Below are positions 1 to 5,523 of a DNA stretch of 9,169 nucleotides, piece after piece. The position numbers were made by a program, and so were the translations under genes. Within the stretch, counting starts at the first letter, position 1. Each line of letters starts with the position of its first letter. The stretch covers positions 1 through 9,169 of the forward strand of contig DMZB01000052.1 in the NCBI GenBank assembly GCA_003482405.1, in the 5' to 3' direction. This DNA comes from Lactobacillus sp. GTDB taxonomy: Bacteria > Bacillota > Bacilli > Lactobacillales > Lactobacillaceae. The notes beneath the pieces were generated by a model. It searched no databases and was not told where the DNA came from. It worked only from the letters and a program-made list of their open reading frames with translations.

Positions 1-67
1 CTTTTAGTGCAGCATTCATGCCAACTTCAATTAGTTCGTCTGACAATTCAGCATTCACACTAGTCAT
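1..67 (-). CDS. tadA: Probable tRNA adenosine deaminase, N-terminal fragment (runs off window)
   Basis: Only the first 22 codons are visible; the gene runs off the left edge. The ATG (complement of 65-67) overlaps the last codons of the upstream methyltransferase gene, an arrangement typical of translationally coupled genes. The visible residues include LSDELIEVGMNAAL, which resembles the first helix of TadA (a short acidic lead, then Met-x-x-Ala-Leu). TadA converts adenosine-34 to inosine in tRNA-Arg(ACG), but its zinc-binding and catalytic motifs would lie outside the window. The identification rests on this short similarity and on my recollection that a YbxB-like methyltransferase often precedes tadA in lactobacilli. 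It is an inference and could be another gene. Confidence 0.4.
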   Translation of the reverse strand, partial: MTSVNAELSDELIEVGMNAALK

Positions 68-676
68 TGGCGACATCGCCCATAATTGATTCCAATATAT
101 AGTAGCCTTTATCCTTTTTGATCACGTCACAGTTGCCAAACGTCGCGGCGATGAGCTTCTTAGCTGAGGGTGCACCCTGCTTTTTTTGAAGCACAACGGT
201 TAGGCGGCCACAGCGATTAAATGATCAAAGGCACCGGCAATCATGCCGTCAACGACTGCCTTGCCAGCACGAACGGGTGGGTTGGTCACAATGGCTGCAT
301 ACCGGTCTGTGACCGCCTCATATTGATTGGACGTAAAAATCGTCACATTTTTAATTAAATTTTGTTCTGCATTACGTTTGGCCAAACCAAGTGCGCGCTC
401 GTTAACATCGACTGAGTCCACGTGACGTTCTGGCAATGTTTTGGCAATCGACAGACCAATCGGGCCGTAGCCACAGCCCATGTCTAAAATTGAACCTGAC
501 GGAATGTCATGTAGATTAACAGCACCGAGTAAAACGCGCGAACCATAGTCAACCGTGCGCTTTGAGAAGACTCCGTTGTCGGTTGTAAACATCATTTCAT
601 GGCCTAACAAACGAAAATTCCACGTCGCTTCGTCATGTACAACGTCAGGATTTGGCGTATAATAGTGGTTGTTCAT
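60..676 (-). pseudogene. RsmC/YbxB-like class I SAM-dependent methyltransferase, apparently frameshifted
   Basis: The intact part (complement of 200-676, 158 residues) shows SAM-binding motif I, DMGCGYGPIG, at residues 65-74, an acidic SVDVNERAL stretch near 88-96, and the NPPVRAGK catalytic-type motif at 132-139. These are typical of RsmC-like small-domain methyltransferases that modify a base in rRNA. The frame then hits a stop at 200-202. In the next frame the complement of about 209-60 encodes GRLTVVLQKKQGAPSAKK and ends with GYYILESIMGDVAND, the expected C-terminal third of this family. The two pieces join if one base, probably a G, is missing near 210-212. The restored product is about 205 residues, close to the usual family length. 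The start ATG (674-676) has only a weak GAGG ribosome binding site 11 bases upstream. A possible -10 TATGAT lies on the minus strand at 704-709, without a good -35. The gene could be truly broken, or this could be a sequencing error. No slippery heptamer is visible at the junction, so programmed frameshifting is unlikely. Confidence 0.8.
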
Positions 677-766
677 ATTTTAAGTAACCTCGTTTCTGGT
701 TTCATCATAATGGAATCAGGGATAAAAGACACGTAAAAAAATAAAAAATTTGTAAACCCTTTGAGA

Positions 767-782
767 ACACCATATCTTGTGG
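767..782 (+). promoter_or_regulatory. NrdR box 1 (distal)
   Basis: The 16-mer ACACCATATCTTGTGG fits the pattern of NrdR operators (ACAC, an AT-rich TATA-like core, then TTGTG or AGTGT). It lies upstream of the nrdH promoter. Its start is 32 bp from the start of the second box, about three helical turns, matching the known paired-box arrangement of NrdR. NrdR is an ATP/dATP-sensing repressor of ribonucleotide reductase genes; the nrdR gene itself is not in this window. Confidence 0.75.
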
Positions 783-798
783 CTGCATTCTAAAAATG

Positions 799-814
799 CC
801 ACAAAATATGGTAT
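799..814 (+). promoter_or_regulatory. NrdR box 2 (proximal)
   Basis: The 16-mer CCACAAAATATGGTAT is nearly the reverse complement of box 1 (14 of 16 positions) and ends 7 bp before the candidate -35 of nrdH. A repressor bound here would sit against RNA polymerase. Together the two boxes form an inverted repeat (767-814) followed by a T run, which also resembles a terminator hairpin. The operator reading is preferred because of the conserved spacing and the downstream nrd gene. Confidence 0.75.
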
Positions 815-821
815 TTTTTTG

Positions 822-849
822 TTGCATTTCATTTCTCAGACACTATACT
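822..849 (+). promoter_or_regulatory. Promoter of nrdH (nrdHE)
   Basis: A -35 TTGCAT (822-827) and a -10 TATACT (844-849) are separated by 16 bp, a good match to a housekeeping sigma-A promoter. Transcription should begin near 856 and give a leader of about 50 bases before the nrdH start codon. The NrdR boxes lie directly upstream. Confidence 0.7.
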
Positions 850-907
850 AAGGTCATCAGCAAAACGGATTTTGAGTTTTACGTATAAGAGAGAGGAAGT
901 GGCCATT

Positions 908-1135
908 ATGGCTAAAGTAGTAGTATTTACAAAGGATAATTGTATTCAGTGCAAGATGACGAAGCGTTTTTTGGACGCACACAACGTTAATTTTGAAGAA
1001 CGTAACATTAATCAACACCCAGAACTTATTGATTACTTAAAGGGTCGCGGCTTTCAAGCAATGCCCGTTGTTGATGCAGATGGCGTCGATGCCGTTTCCG
1101 GTTTCCGTCCTGATGTATTAGCAAAGTTAGCCTAA
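908..1135 (+). CDS. nrdH: NrdH glutaredoxin-like redoxin
   Basis: This 75-residue protein has a glutaredoxin fold and delivers electrons, usually from thioredoxin reductase, to the class Ib ribonucleotide reductase NrdEF in the cytoplasm. The redox motif is C12-I-Q-C15, of the NrdH type (CxQC). The cis-proline segment AMPVV is at residues 51-55, and the family signature SGFRPD is at 64-69. The ATG at 908 is chosen over an in-frame TTG at 872 because GAGAGGAAG (891-899) lies 8 bases before it and the product then begins like other NrdH proteins (MAKVVVFTK). Many homologues have Trp just before SGFRPD, but here that residue is Val63. The gene is the first of nrdH-nrdE-nrdF and lies behind two NrdR-box-like operators. 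Identification is secure. Confidence 0.95.
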   Translation: MAKVVVFTKDNCIQCKMTKRFLDAHNVNFEERNINQHPELIDYLKGRGFQAMPVVDADGVDAVSGFRPDVLAKLA

Positions 1136-1160
1136 GAATTTAAGCAATTTACACAGCTCA

Positions 1161-1196
1161 GGCGCACGCAGAGCGTTTGCGTGCGTCTTTTCTTTT
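1161..1196 (+). terminator. Hairpin with U-tract between nrdH and nrdE (attenuating terminator)
   Basis: A 10-bp stem (1161-1170 with 1178-1187, one G-T wobble) is GC-rich, has a 7-base loop, and is followed by TTTTCTTTT. This is the form of an intrinsic terminator. It lies 26 bases before the nrdE start codon. No separate nrdE promoter is visible, so some read-through must occur. The likely effect is a higher level of short nrdH transcript than of nrdHE transcript. Confidence 0.75.
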
Positions 1197-1222
1197 CACA
1201 AAAACAGGGAGTGACCGGAAAA

Positions 1223-3388
1223 ATGACTTTAAAAGACTTAAAAGACGTAACCTATTACGATCTCAATAATGAAATTAATATTCCTGTTGACGGTCAAATT
1301 CCGTTAAATAAGGATAAGGAAGCACTTGCGGCATTTTTGGAACAAAATGTGAAGCCAAACACGATGAAGTTTGCTTCCTTGCGTGAACGCTTCGATTATC
1401 TGTTGGACAATAATTACATCGAACGTGAATTTTTTGAACAATATGATTTTGCCTTTGTTGAAAAACTGTACGACTATTTGAAAGCACAGAACTTCCATTT
1501 CAAGACGTTTATGGCCGCCTACAAGTTTTACGCACAGTACACACTCCGTACAAACGACAATCAACAATACTTAGAAAACTTCATCGATCGGGTCGCTATG
1601 AACGCCCTGTTTTTTGCCGATGGTAATGAACAGCTGGCAATGGACCTTGCCGATGAAATCGTGCACCAACGTTATCAACCCGCGACGCCCAGCTTTTTAA
1701 ATGCCGGCCGTGCGCGCCGTGGTGAATTGGTTTCCTGTTTCGTCCTTCAGATGACTGATGACATGAACGCCATTGGCCGCGGCATTAACTCAGCTTTGCA
1801 GCTGTCACGGATTGGCGGCGGGGTTGGCATCAACCTGTCAAACCTGCGGGAAGCTGGCGCGCCAATCAAGGGGATTGCAAACGCTGCCTCTGGTGTTGTC
1901 CCCGTAATGAAGTTACTTGAGGACTCCTTCTCGTACTCTAACCAGTTAGGCCAGCGTCAAGGCGCCGGTGTGGTTTACTTATCGGTTTTCCATCCCGACA
2001 TCATCGGTTTCCTTGGTGCCAAAAAGGAAGCCGCCGATGAAAAGGTCCGGGTTAAGACCCTGTCCTTGGGTGTAACGGTCCCTGATAAGTTTTATCAACT
2101 CGTAGCCGCTGACGAAGATATGTATCTCTTCTCCCCACAAAGTGTAGAAAAAGAATATGGCACGCCCTTCTCTTACGTTGACATCACTAAGGAATACGAC
2201 AATCTGGTCGCTAACCCTAACATTGCCAAGAAGAAGATTCGTGCCCGCACATTGGAAACAGAAATCAGCAAACTGCAGCAAGAATCCGGCTACCCTTATG
2301 TGGTGAACATCGACACGGCTAATTTGCACAACCCGATTGCCGGCAAGATCATCATGAGTAACCTCTGTTCTGAAATTTTGCAGGTCATGACCCCTTCCAA
2401 ACTGAACAACAAGCAGGAATATGAAGTCATGGGTAAGGATGTCAGCTGTAACCTTGGCTCAACAAACATTGTCAACTTAATGGCATCCCCAAACTTTGGC
2501 CACTCCGTTGAAGCAATGGTCCGTGCCCTCACTTACGTTACTGACCACAGTAACATCGACGTGGTTCCAAGTGTGCAATATGGAAACCAGCAGAGTCATG
2601 CTATTGGTTTAGGCGCCATGGGGCTGCACGCGTACTTTGCCAAGAACCACATGCATTACGGCGATGAGGATTCCCTGGACTTTACCAAGGTTTACTTCAT
2701 GTTGCTAAACTACTGGTCATTAAAGGCATCAAACGAAATCGCACGTGAACGCCACGAAACGTTTGCCGGCTTTGACAAGTCTGACTATGCCAATGGCACG
2801 TACTTCAACAAGTACGTGACTAAGGACTGGGGTCCAAGCCGCGACAAGGTAGCAGAACAGTTCAAGGGTATGTTTATCCCAACTAAAGATGACTGGGCAG
2901 CACTGAAAGCTGATGTTATGAAGGATGGTTTATACCACCAGAACCGAATGGCTATCGCACCAAACGGCTCGATTTCTTACATCAATGACACAACTGCAAG
3001 TTTGAACCCAATCGTTAACCGGATCGAGGAACGCCAGGAAAAGAAGATTGGCAAGATCTATTATCCAGCACCATACCTGTCAAATGACACCCTACCATAC
3101 TATCAATCCGCTTATGACACGGACATGCGTAAGGTCATCGACATTTATGCGACCGCTCAGGAGCATATCGACCAAGGCATGGCATTGACGCTATTCATGC
3201 GTTCTACGATGCCAGAAGGCCTGTATGAATGGAAGAATGGCCGCACAGACAAGATGACGACCCGTGACCTGAACATTTTGCGCAACTACGCCTGGAAAAA
3301 AGGTTGTAAGTCAGTCTACTACGTCCGTACTTTCACCGACAATAATGGTGAAGTTGGCGCCAACGAATGTGAGAGCTGCAGTATCTAG
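1223..3388 (+). CDS. nrdE: Class Ib ribonucleoside-diphosphate reductase, alpha (catalytic) subunit
   Basis: This 721-residue protein has the usual NrdE length and lacks the N-terminal ATP-cone of class Ia enzymes. It reduces ribonucleoside diphosphates to deoxyribonucleoside diphosphates with the NrdF radical subunit. Visible key residues are Cys172 (VSCFVL) and Cys409 (SCNLGSTN), the redox-active pair; the N380-x-C382-x-E384 active-site trio (NLCSE), with Cys382 forming the thiyl radical; the Tyr699-Tyr700 radical-relay pair (VYYVRT); and the C-terminal C716-E-S-C719 pair that receives electrons from NrdH. The specificity and substrate-site segment SRIGGGVGINLSNLR is near residues 195-209. 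The ATG at 1223 is chosen over an in-frame GTG at 1181. The product then starts MTLKDLKDVTYY, as in homologues; AGGGAG (1206-1211) is a plausible ribosome binding site; and the GTG lies inside the upstream hairpin. Confidence 0.97.
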   Translation: MTLKDLKDVTYYDLNNEINIPVDGQIPLNKDKEALAAFLEQNVKPNTMKFASLRERFDYLLDNNYIEREFFEQYDFAFVEKLYDYLKAQNFHFKTFMAAYKFYAQYTLRTNDNQQYLENFIDRVAMNALFFADGNEQLAMDLADEIVHQRYQPATPSFLNAGRARRGELVSCFVLQMTDDMNAIGRGINSALQLSRIGGGVGINLSNLREAGAPIKGIANAASGVVPVMKLLEDSFSYSNQLGQRQGAGVVYLSVFHPDIIGFLGAKKEAADEKVRVKTLSLGVTVPDKFYQLVAADEDMYLFSPQSVEKEYGTPFSYVDITKEYDNLVANPNIAKKKIRARTLETEISKLQQESGYPYVVNIDTANLHNPIAGKIIMSNLCSEILQVMTPSKLNNKQEYEVMGKDVSCNLGSTNIVNLMASPNFGHSVEAMVRALTYVTDHSNIDVVPSVQYGNQQSHAIGLGAMGLHAYFAKNHMHYGDEDSLDFTKVYFMLLNYWSLKASNEIARERHETFAGFDKSDYANGTYFNKYVTKDWGPSRDKVAEQFKGMFIPTKDDWAALKADVMKDGLYHQNRMAIAPNGSISYINDTTASLNPIVNRIEERQEKKIGKIYYPAPYLSNDTLPYYQSAYDTDMRKVIDIYATAQEHIDQGMALTLFMRSTMPEGLYEWKNGRTDKMTTRDLNILRNYAWKKGCKSVYYVRTFTDNNGEVGANECESCSI

Positions 3389-3395
3389 TAAGTGA

Positions 3396-3511
3396 GCGTG
3401 ACCACCCCCGCTTTGAAGGCGAGCAATAACGTGACAGTGTGGATGTGCAGGCGGTCTTTGCTTGTGCATCCACACTGTCGGGTTATGCACAGCCTTTAGG
3501 GGTGGGAGCGC
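3396..3511 (+). repeat. Long imperfect inverted repeat in the nrdE-nrdF spacer
   Basis: A nested palindrome of about 116 bases could fold into one long interrupted hairpin. The paired arms are CCACCCC (3402-3408) with GGGGTGG (3499-3505); AAGGC (3416-3420) with GCCTT (3492-3496); ATAAC (3426-3430) with GTTAT (3482-3486); and a perfect 13-bp core, GACAGTGTGGATG (3433-3445) with CATCCACACTGTC (3467-3479). No T run follows, so it is not a standard terminator. It begins 8 bases after the nrdE stop. It could be an mRNA processing or stability element, a small palindromic mobile repeat, or a structured RNA; the sequence alone does not decide. Confidence 0.7.
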
Positions 3512-3525
3512 GTTATCGCTGTGTC

Positions 3526-3568
3526 GCATTAATGCAACGATACGTTACCGTAATCTACTAGTAACGTA
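3526..3568 (+). repeat. Palindromes just upstream of the nrdF promoter
   Basis: A perfect 10-bp palindrome, GCATTAATGC (3526-3535), is followed by an 8-bp inverted repeat, TACGTTAC (3541-3548) and GTAACGTA (3561-3568), with a 12-base gap. Both lie directly before the candidate nrdF -35. Their symmetry and position suit operator sites for a dimeric regulator. They do not match the NrdR-box pattern seen before nrdH. The function is unknown. Confidence 0.55.
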
Positions 3569-3575
3569 ATTGCGC

Positions 3576-3604
3576 GTGACAAACTCCCCTTTTCGCACTA
3601 CGAT
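3576..3604 (+). promoter_or_regulatory. Candidate promoter of nrdF
   Basis: A -35 GTGACA (3576-3581, five of six consensus bases) and a -10 TACGAT (3599-3604) are separated by 17 bp. An overlapping GATAAT (3602-3607) is an alternative -10 with worse spacing. Transcription would start near 3611 and give a leader of about 33 bases. A separate promoter would explain why nrdF is set 255 bp away from nrdE. Confidence 0.5.
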
Positions 3605-3643
3605 AATCACATCACCGACCCGCATGTCATCAAGGAGGACAAT

Positions 3644-4621
3644 ATGGAAAACGGCAATTATAAAGCCATTAACTGGAACCAAGTTTCCGATGAAATTGAT
3701 AAAGCAACGTGGGAAAAATTAACTGAACAATTCTGGCTCGATACACGAATCCCTGTCTCAAACGACATGGATGACTGGCGGACCTTAGACGACGACCATA
3801 AATGGGTTGTCGGCCACGTGTTCGGTGGTTTGACTCTGCTGGACACCTTGCAGTCACAAGATGGCATGGCGGCATTACGTCGCGACGTGCGTACCCAGCA
3901 CGAAACAGCCGTTCTAAATAACATTCAGTTCATGGAATCTGTTCACGCCAAGAGTTATTCGACCATCTTCGAAACTTTGAATACACCTGACGAAATTGAC
4001 GAGATTTTTGACTGGAGTGATTCTGAAGACTTGTTGCAGAACAAGGCCAAACGAATCTACACGTTGTATCACGACGATGAAAATCCGTTGAAGAAAAAGA
4101 TTTCCAGCGTCTTCCTTGAAACATTCTTGTTCTATTCTGGTTTCTACACGCCACTGTATTACCTAGGTCACAACAAGTTAAACAACGTGGCCGAAATCAT
4201 CAAACTGATTTTGCGGGATGAATCTGTTCATGGAACATATATTGGCTACAAGTTCCAACTTGGCATGAAAGAACTCACCGATAACGAACAGCAAGCCCTT
4301 AAGGACTGGATGTACGACTTCCTTTATTATCTTTACGACAACGAAGAAAAATACACGCATCTGGTCTATGATCGCGTTGGCTGGTCTGATGACGTGCTAA
4401 AGTTCATTCGTTACAACGCCAATAAAGCCTTGATGAACTTAGGGCAAGAACCGCTCTTCCCTGATACTGCAGAAGATGTTAACCCAATCGTCATGAATGG
4501 GATCTCAACGTCAACGTCCAACCATGACTTCTTTAGTCAAGTTGGGAATGGGTACTTGCTAGGAAATGTTGAAGCCATGAACGACTCGGACTACGACATT
4601 GGCGGCAAAAAGAAAGACTAA
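3644..4621 (+). CDS. nrdF: Class Ib ribonucleoside-diphosphate reductase, beta (radical) subunit
   Basis: This 325-residue ferritin-like protein carries the dimetal-tyrosyl cofactor (Mn or Fe) that starts catalysis in NrdE. All six metal ligands of the family are visible: Asp67, Glu98, His101, Glu159, Glu193 and His196. The radical-bearing tyrosine is Tyr105 (HAKSY, residues 101-105). The second metal-binding helix reads RDESVHG at 191-197. The C-terminal tail, ending near SDYDIG, is the part that docks on NrdE. The ATG at 3644 has a strong AGGAGG (3633-3638) five bases upstream. The gene follows nrdE by 255 bp and has its own candidate promoter, without a recognisable NrdR box. NrdI, the flavodoxin needed for manganese cofactor assembly in most class Ib systems, is not encoded here. 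Identification is secure. Confidence 0.97.
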   Translation: MENGNYKAINWNQVSDEIDKATWEKLTEQFWLDTRIPVSNDMDDWRTLDDDHKWVVGHVFGGLTLLDTLQSQDGMAALRRDVRTQHETAVLNNIQFMESVHAKSYSTIFETLNTPDEIDEIFDWSDSEDLLQNKAKRIYTLYHDDENPLKKKISSVFLETFLFYSGFYTPLYYLGHNKLNNVAEIIKLILRDESVHGTYIGYKFQLGMKELTDNEQQALKDWMYDFLYYLYDNEEKYTHLVYDRVGWSDDVLKFIRYNANKALMNLGQEPLFPDTAEDVNPIVMNGISTSTSNHDFFSQVGNGYLLGNVEAMNDSDYDIGGKKKD

Positions 4622-4644
4622 TAAAATTAAACAATAGTTAATTT

Positions 4645-4684
4645 ACGGTCATGTTGCGGAACTTGCAACATGACCGTTATTTTT
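4645..4684 (+). terminator. Intrinsic terminator after nrdF
   Basis: A perfect 13-bp stem (ACGGTCATGTTGC at 4645-4657 with its complement at 4665-4677) and a 7-base loop are followed by TATTTTT. It lies 23 bases past the nrdF stop codon and should end the nrd transcript efficiently. Confidence 0.9.
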
Positions 4685-4726
4685 CTAAAATAAGCGATAA
4701 GGACAAGAATGTTGGTTCATTTCATA

Positions 4727-4735
4727 TGATATACT
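4727..4735 (+). promoter_or_regulatory. Extended -10 promoter of the lipoprotein gene
   Basis: TGATATACT is an extended -10 element (TGN followed by TATACT at 4730-4735). The -35 region is poor, which is common for extended -10 promoters. Transcription would start near 4742. The leader of about 78 bases contains small inverted repeats, ATCAC-A-GTGAT at 4758-4768 and GGCAC with GTGCC at 4751-4755 and 4779-4783. Confidence 0.5.
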
Positions 4736-4819
4736 GGACGTATTCGAGCCGGCACTAATCACAGTGATGATAAGGGCTGTGCCCATTTTACAATTAGCCA
4801 TTATTTCAGGAGCATACAT

Positions 4820-5449
4820 ATGAAAAAAGCTATCACCATTACAGCCACATTGTTGGTTGCCTTAACGTTAACAGCTTGCGGAAATACCAGCCACAAGAGT
4901 TCAAGTTCCAGTGAAAGCCGTTCTTCACGCAAAACAGACGCTGCTAAACGAAAACAAGAGTCTCTGGAATCAGAAGCAAAAGCAAACTCAGAATCGATCG
5001 ATAAAGAAAAGGCCTCGGCAAAGAGCAGTTCTAAGGCTGCCAAAAAAGCAGAAGCAAAGGCAGCCAGTGAAGCCGCTGAAAGTGCCTCTGTGGAAGCAGA
5101 ATCGATTGCCGAGGAACAAGCCAGTTCAGTCGCTGCAGCACAACAGTCGTCAATTACGGCTGCTCAATCCAGTTCAATTGCTGCTGATGCATCTTCTAGG
5201 GCTGCTTCCCGACAATCAGCGGCTACTTCAGCGGCAAATCAGTCACTTGCGACCGCTTCAGCTAACCAGGCCGCTGCAACAGCGGCTGCAAACCAATCCA
5301 ATCAGCAACAAAGCAGTGTGCCTAGTTATTCACAGCGTGGCGCTGGGACAGGTTCATCAAGCAATGGCGCAGGTTCGGCTGGTAATGGATCATCTAACAC
5401 CACCGGATCCTCTTCATCTTCCAATGCTGGTCAGGGCACAGGCTACTAA
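4820..5449 (+). CDS. Low-complexity Ala/Ser/Gln-rich lipoprotein of unknown function
   Basis: This 209-residue protein starts with a lipoprotein signal peptide: MKK, a hydrophobic stretch, then lipobox LTAC with the lipidated cysteine at position 20. The mature protein should be anchored to the outer face of the membrane. Residues 21-35 are a Ser-rich linker. Residues 36-100 are charged (Lys/Glu/Ala/Ser) with a coiled-coil-like character. Residues 102-160 form a repeating Ala/Ser/Gln tract. Residues 165-209 are Gly/Ser/Asn-rich and end in GTGY. No enzymatic motif is visible. The ATG at 4820 is supported by AGGAG (4808-4812) seven bases upstream. The gene has its own extended -10 promoter and is followed by a long hairpin. 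A wall-spanning spacer or a stress-related surface protein are possibilities, but no function can be assigned. Confidence 0.85.
   Translation: MKKAITITATLLVALTLTACGNTSHKSSSSSESRSSRKTDAAKRKQESLESEAKANSESIDKEKASAKSSSKAAKKAEAKAASEAAESASVEAESIAEEQASSVAAAQQSSITAAQSSSIAADASSRAASRQSAATSAANQSLATASANQAAATAAANQSNQQQSSVPSYSQRGAGTGSSSNGAGSAGNGSSNTTGSSSSSNAGQGTGY
5123..5299 (+). repeat. Octad-like Ala/Ser/Gln protein repeat tract
   Basis: Within the lipoprotein, residues 102-160 can be aligned as 8-9-residue units: SSVAAAQQ, SSITAAQS, SSIAADAS, SRAASRQS, then units ending in ANQ. The units are degenerate at DNA level, so this is an old repeat or one kept by selection, not a recent tandem duplication. Confidence 0.6.
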
Positions 5450-5471
5450 ACGACAAACATTAATAGTTATA

Positions 5472-5510
5472 AAACGGGACCGTTTGTGACAATCACAAGC
5501 GGTCCCGTTT
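5472..5510 (+). terminator. Long hairpin between the lipoprotein and LOG genes
   Basis: A 17-bp stem (5472-5488 with 5494-5510) has one G-T wobble and begins AAACGGGACCG. The tip is ACAAT, which can close to a 3-base loop. It is followed only by TTT then CGGAGG, so the ribosome binding site of the next gene (GGAGG at 5512-5516) begins two bases after the stem. It may act as a weak terminator for the lipoprotein gene (23 bases after its stop) or as a structure that affects LOG translation. A T run on the complementary strand would also allow minus-strand termination. Confidence 0.65.
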
Positions 5511-5523
5511 CGGAGGTATTCAA

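Noticed and set aside
198..217. Programmed frameshifting in the methyltransferase gene
   Set aside because: No X XXY YYZ heptamer is present at the junction, and a stop follows directly, so a deletion or sequencing error is the simpler explanation.
767..820. Inverted repeat plus T run read as an intrinsic terminator
   Set aside because: No plus-strand gene ends upstream of it; the two arms match NrdR boxes with the expected spacing, so an operator is the better explanation.
872..907. Upstream TTG start for nrdH giving 12 extra residues
   Set aside because: There is no ribosome binding site before it, and the ATG at 908 is well placed after GAGAGGAAG and matches the family N-terminus.
1181..1222. 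GTG start for nrdE giving 14 extra residues
   Set aside because: The GTG lies within the 3' arm of the hairpin, and the extension does not resemble NrdE N-termini.
3396..3511. Cobalamin riboswitch upstream of nrdF
   Set aside because: No B12-box-like core was found, and class Ib reductases do not need cobalamin; the palindrome is a simple nested inverted repeat.
3311..3529. Minus-strand open frame across the nrdE end and the spacer
   Set aside because: It overlaps the nrdE C-terminus, has no clear ribosome binding site, and its product has no recognisable features.
4911..5489. Long plus-strand open frame of 192 codons inside and past the lipoprotein gene
   Set aside because: It is a frame shadow of a low-complexity Ser/Ala/Gln tract: the product is an improbable Gln/Leu/Pro/Arg-rich sequence, has no ribosome binding site, and overlaps a gene with a clear signal peptide and start.
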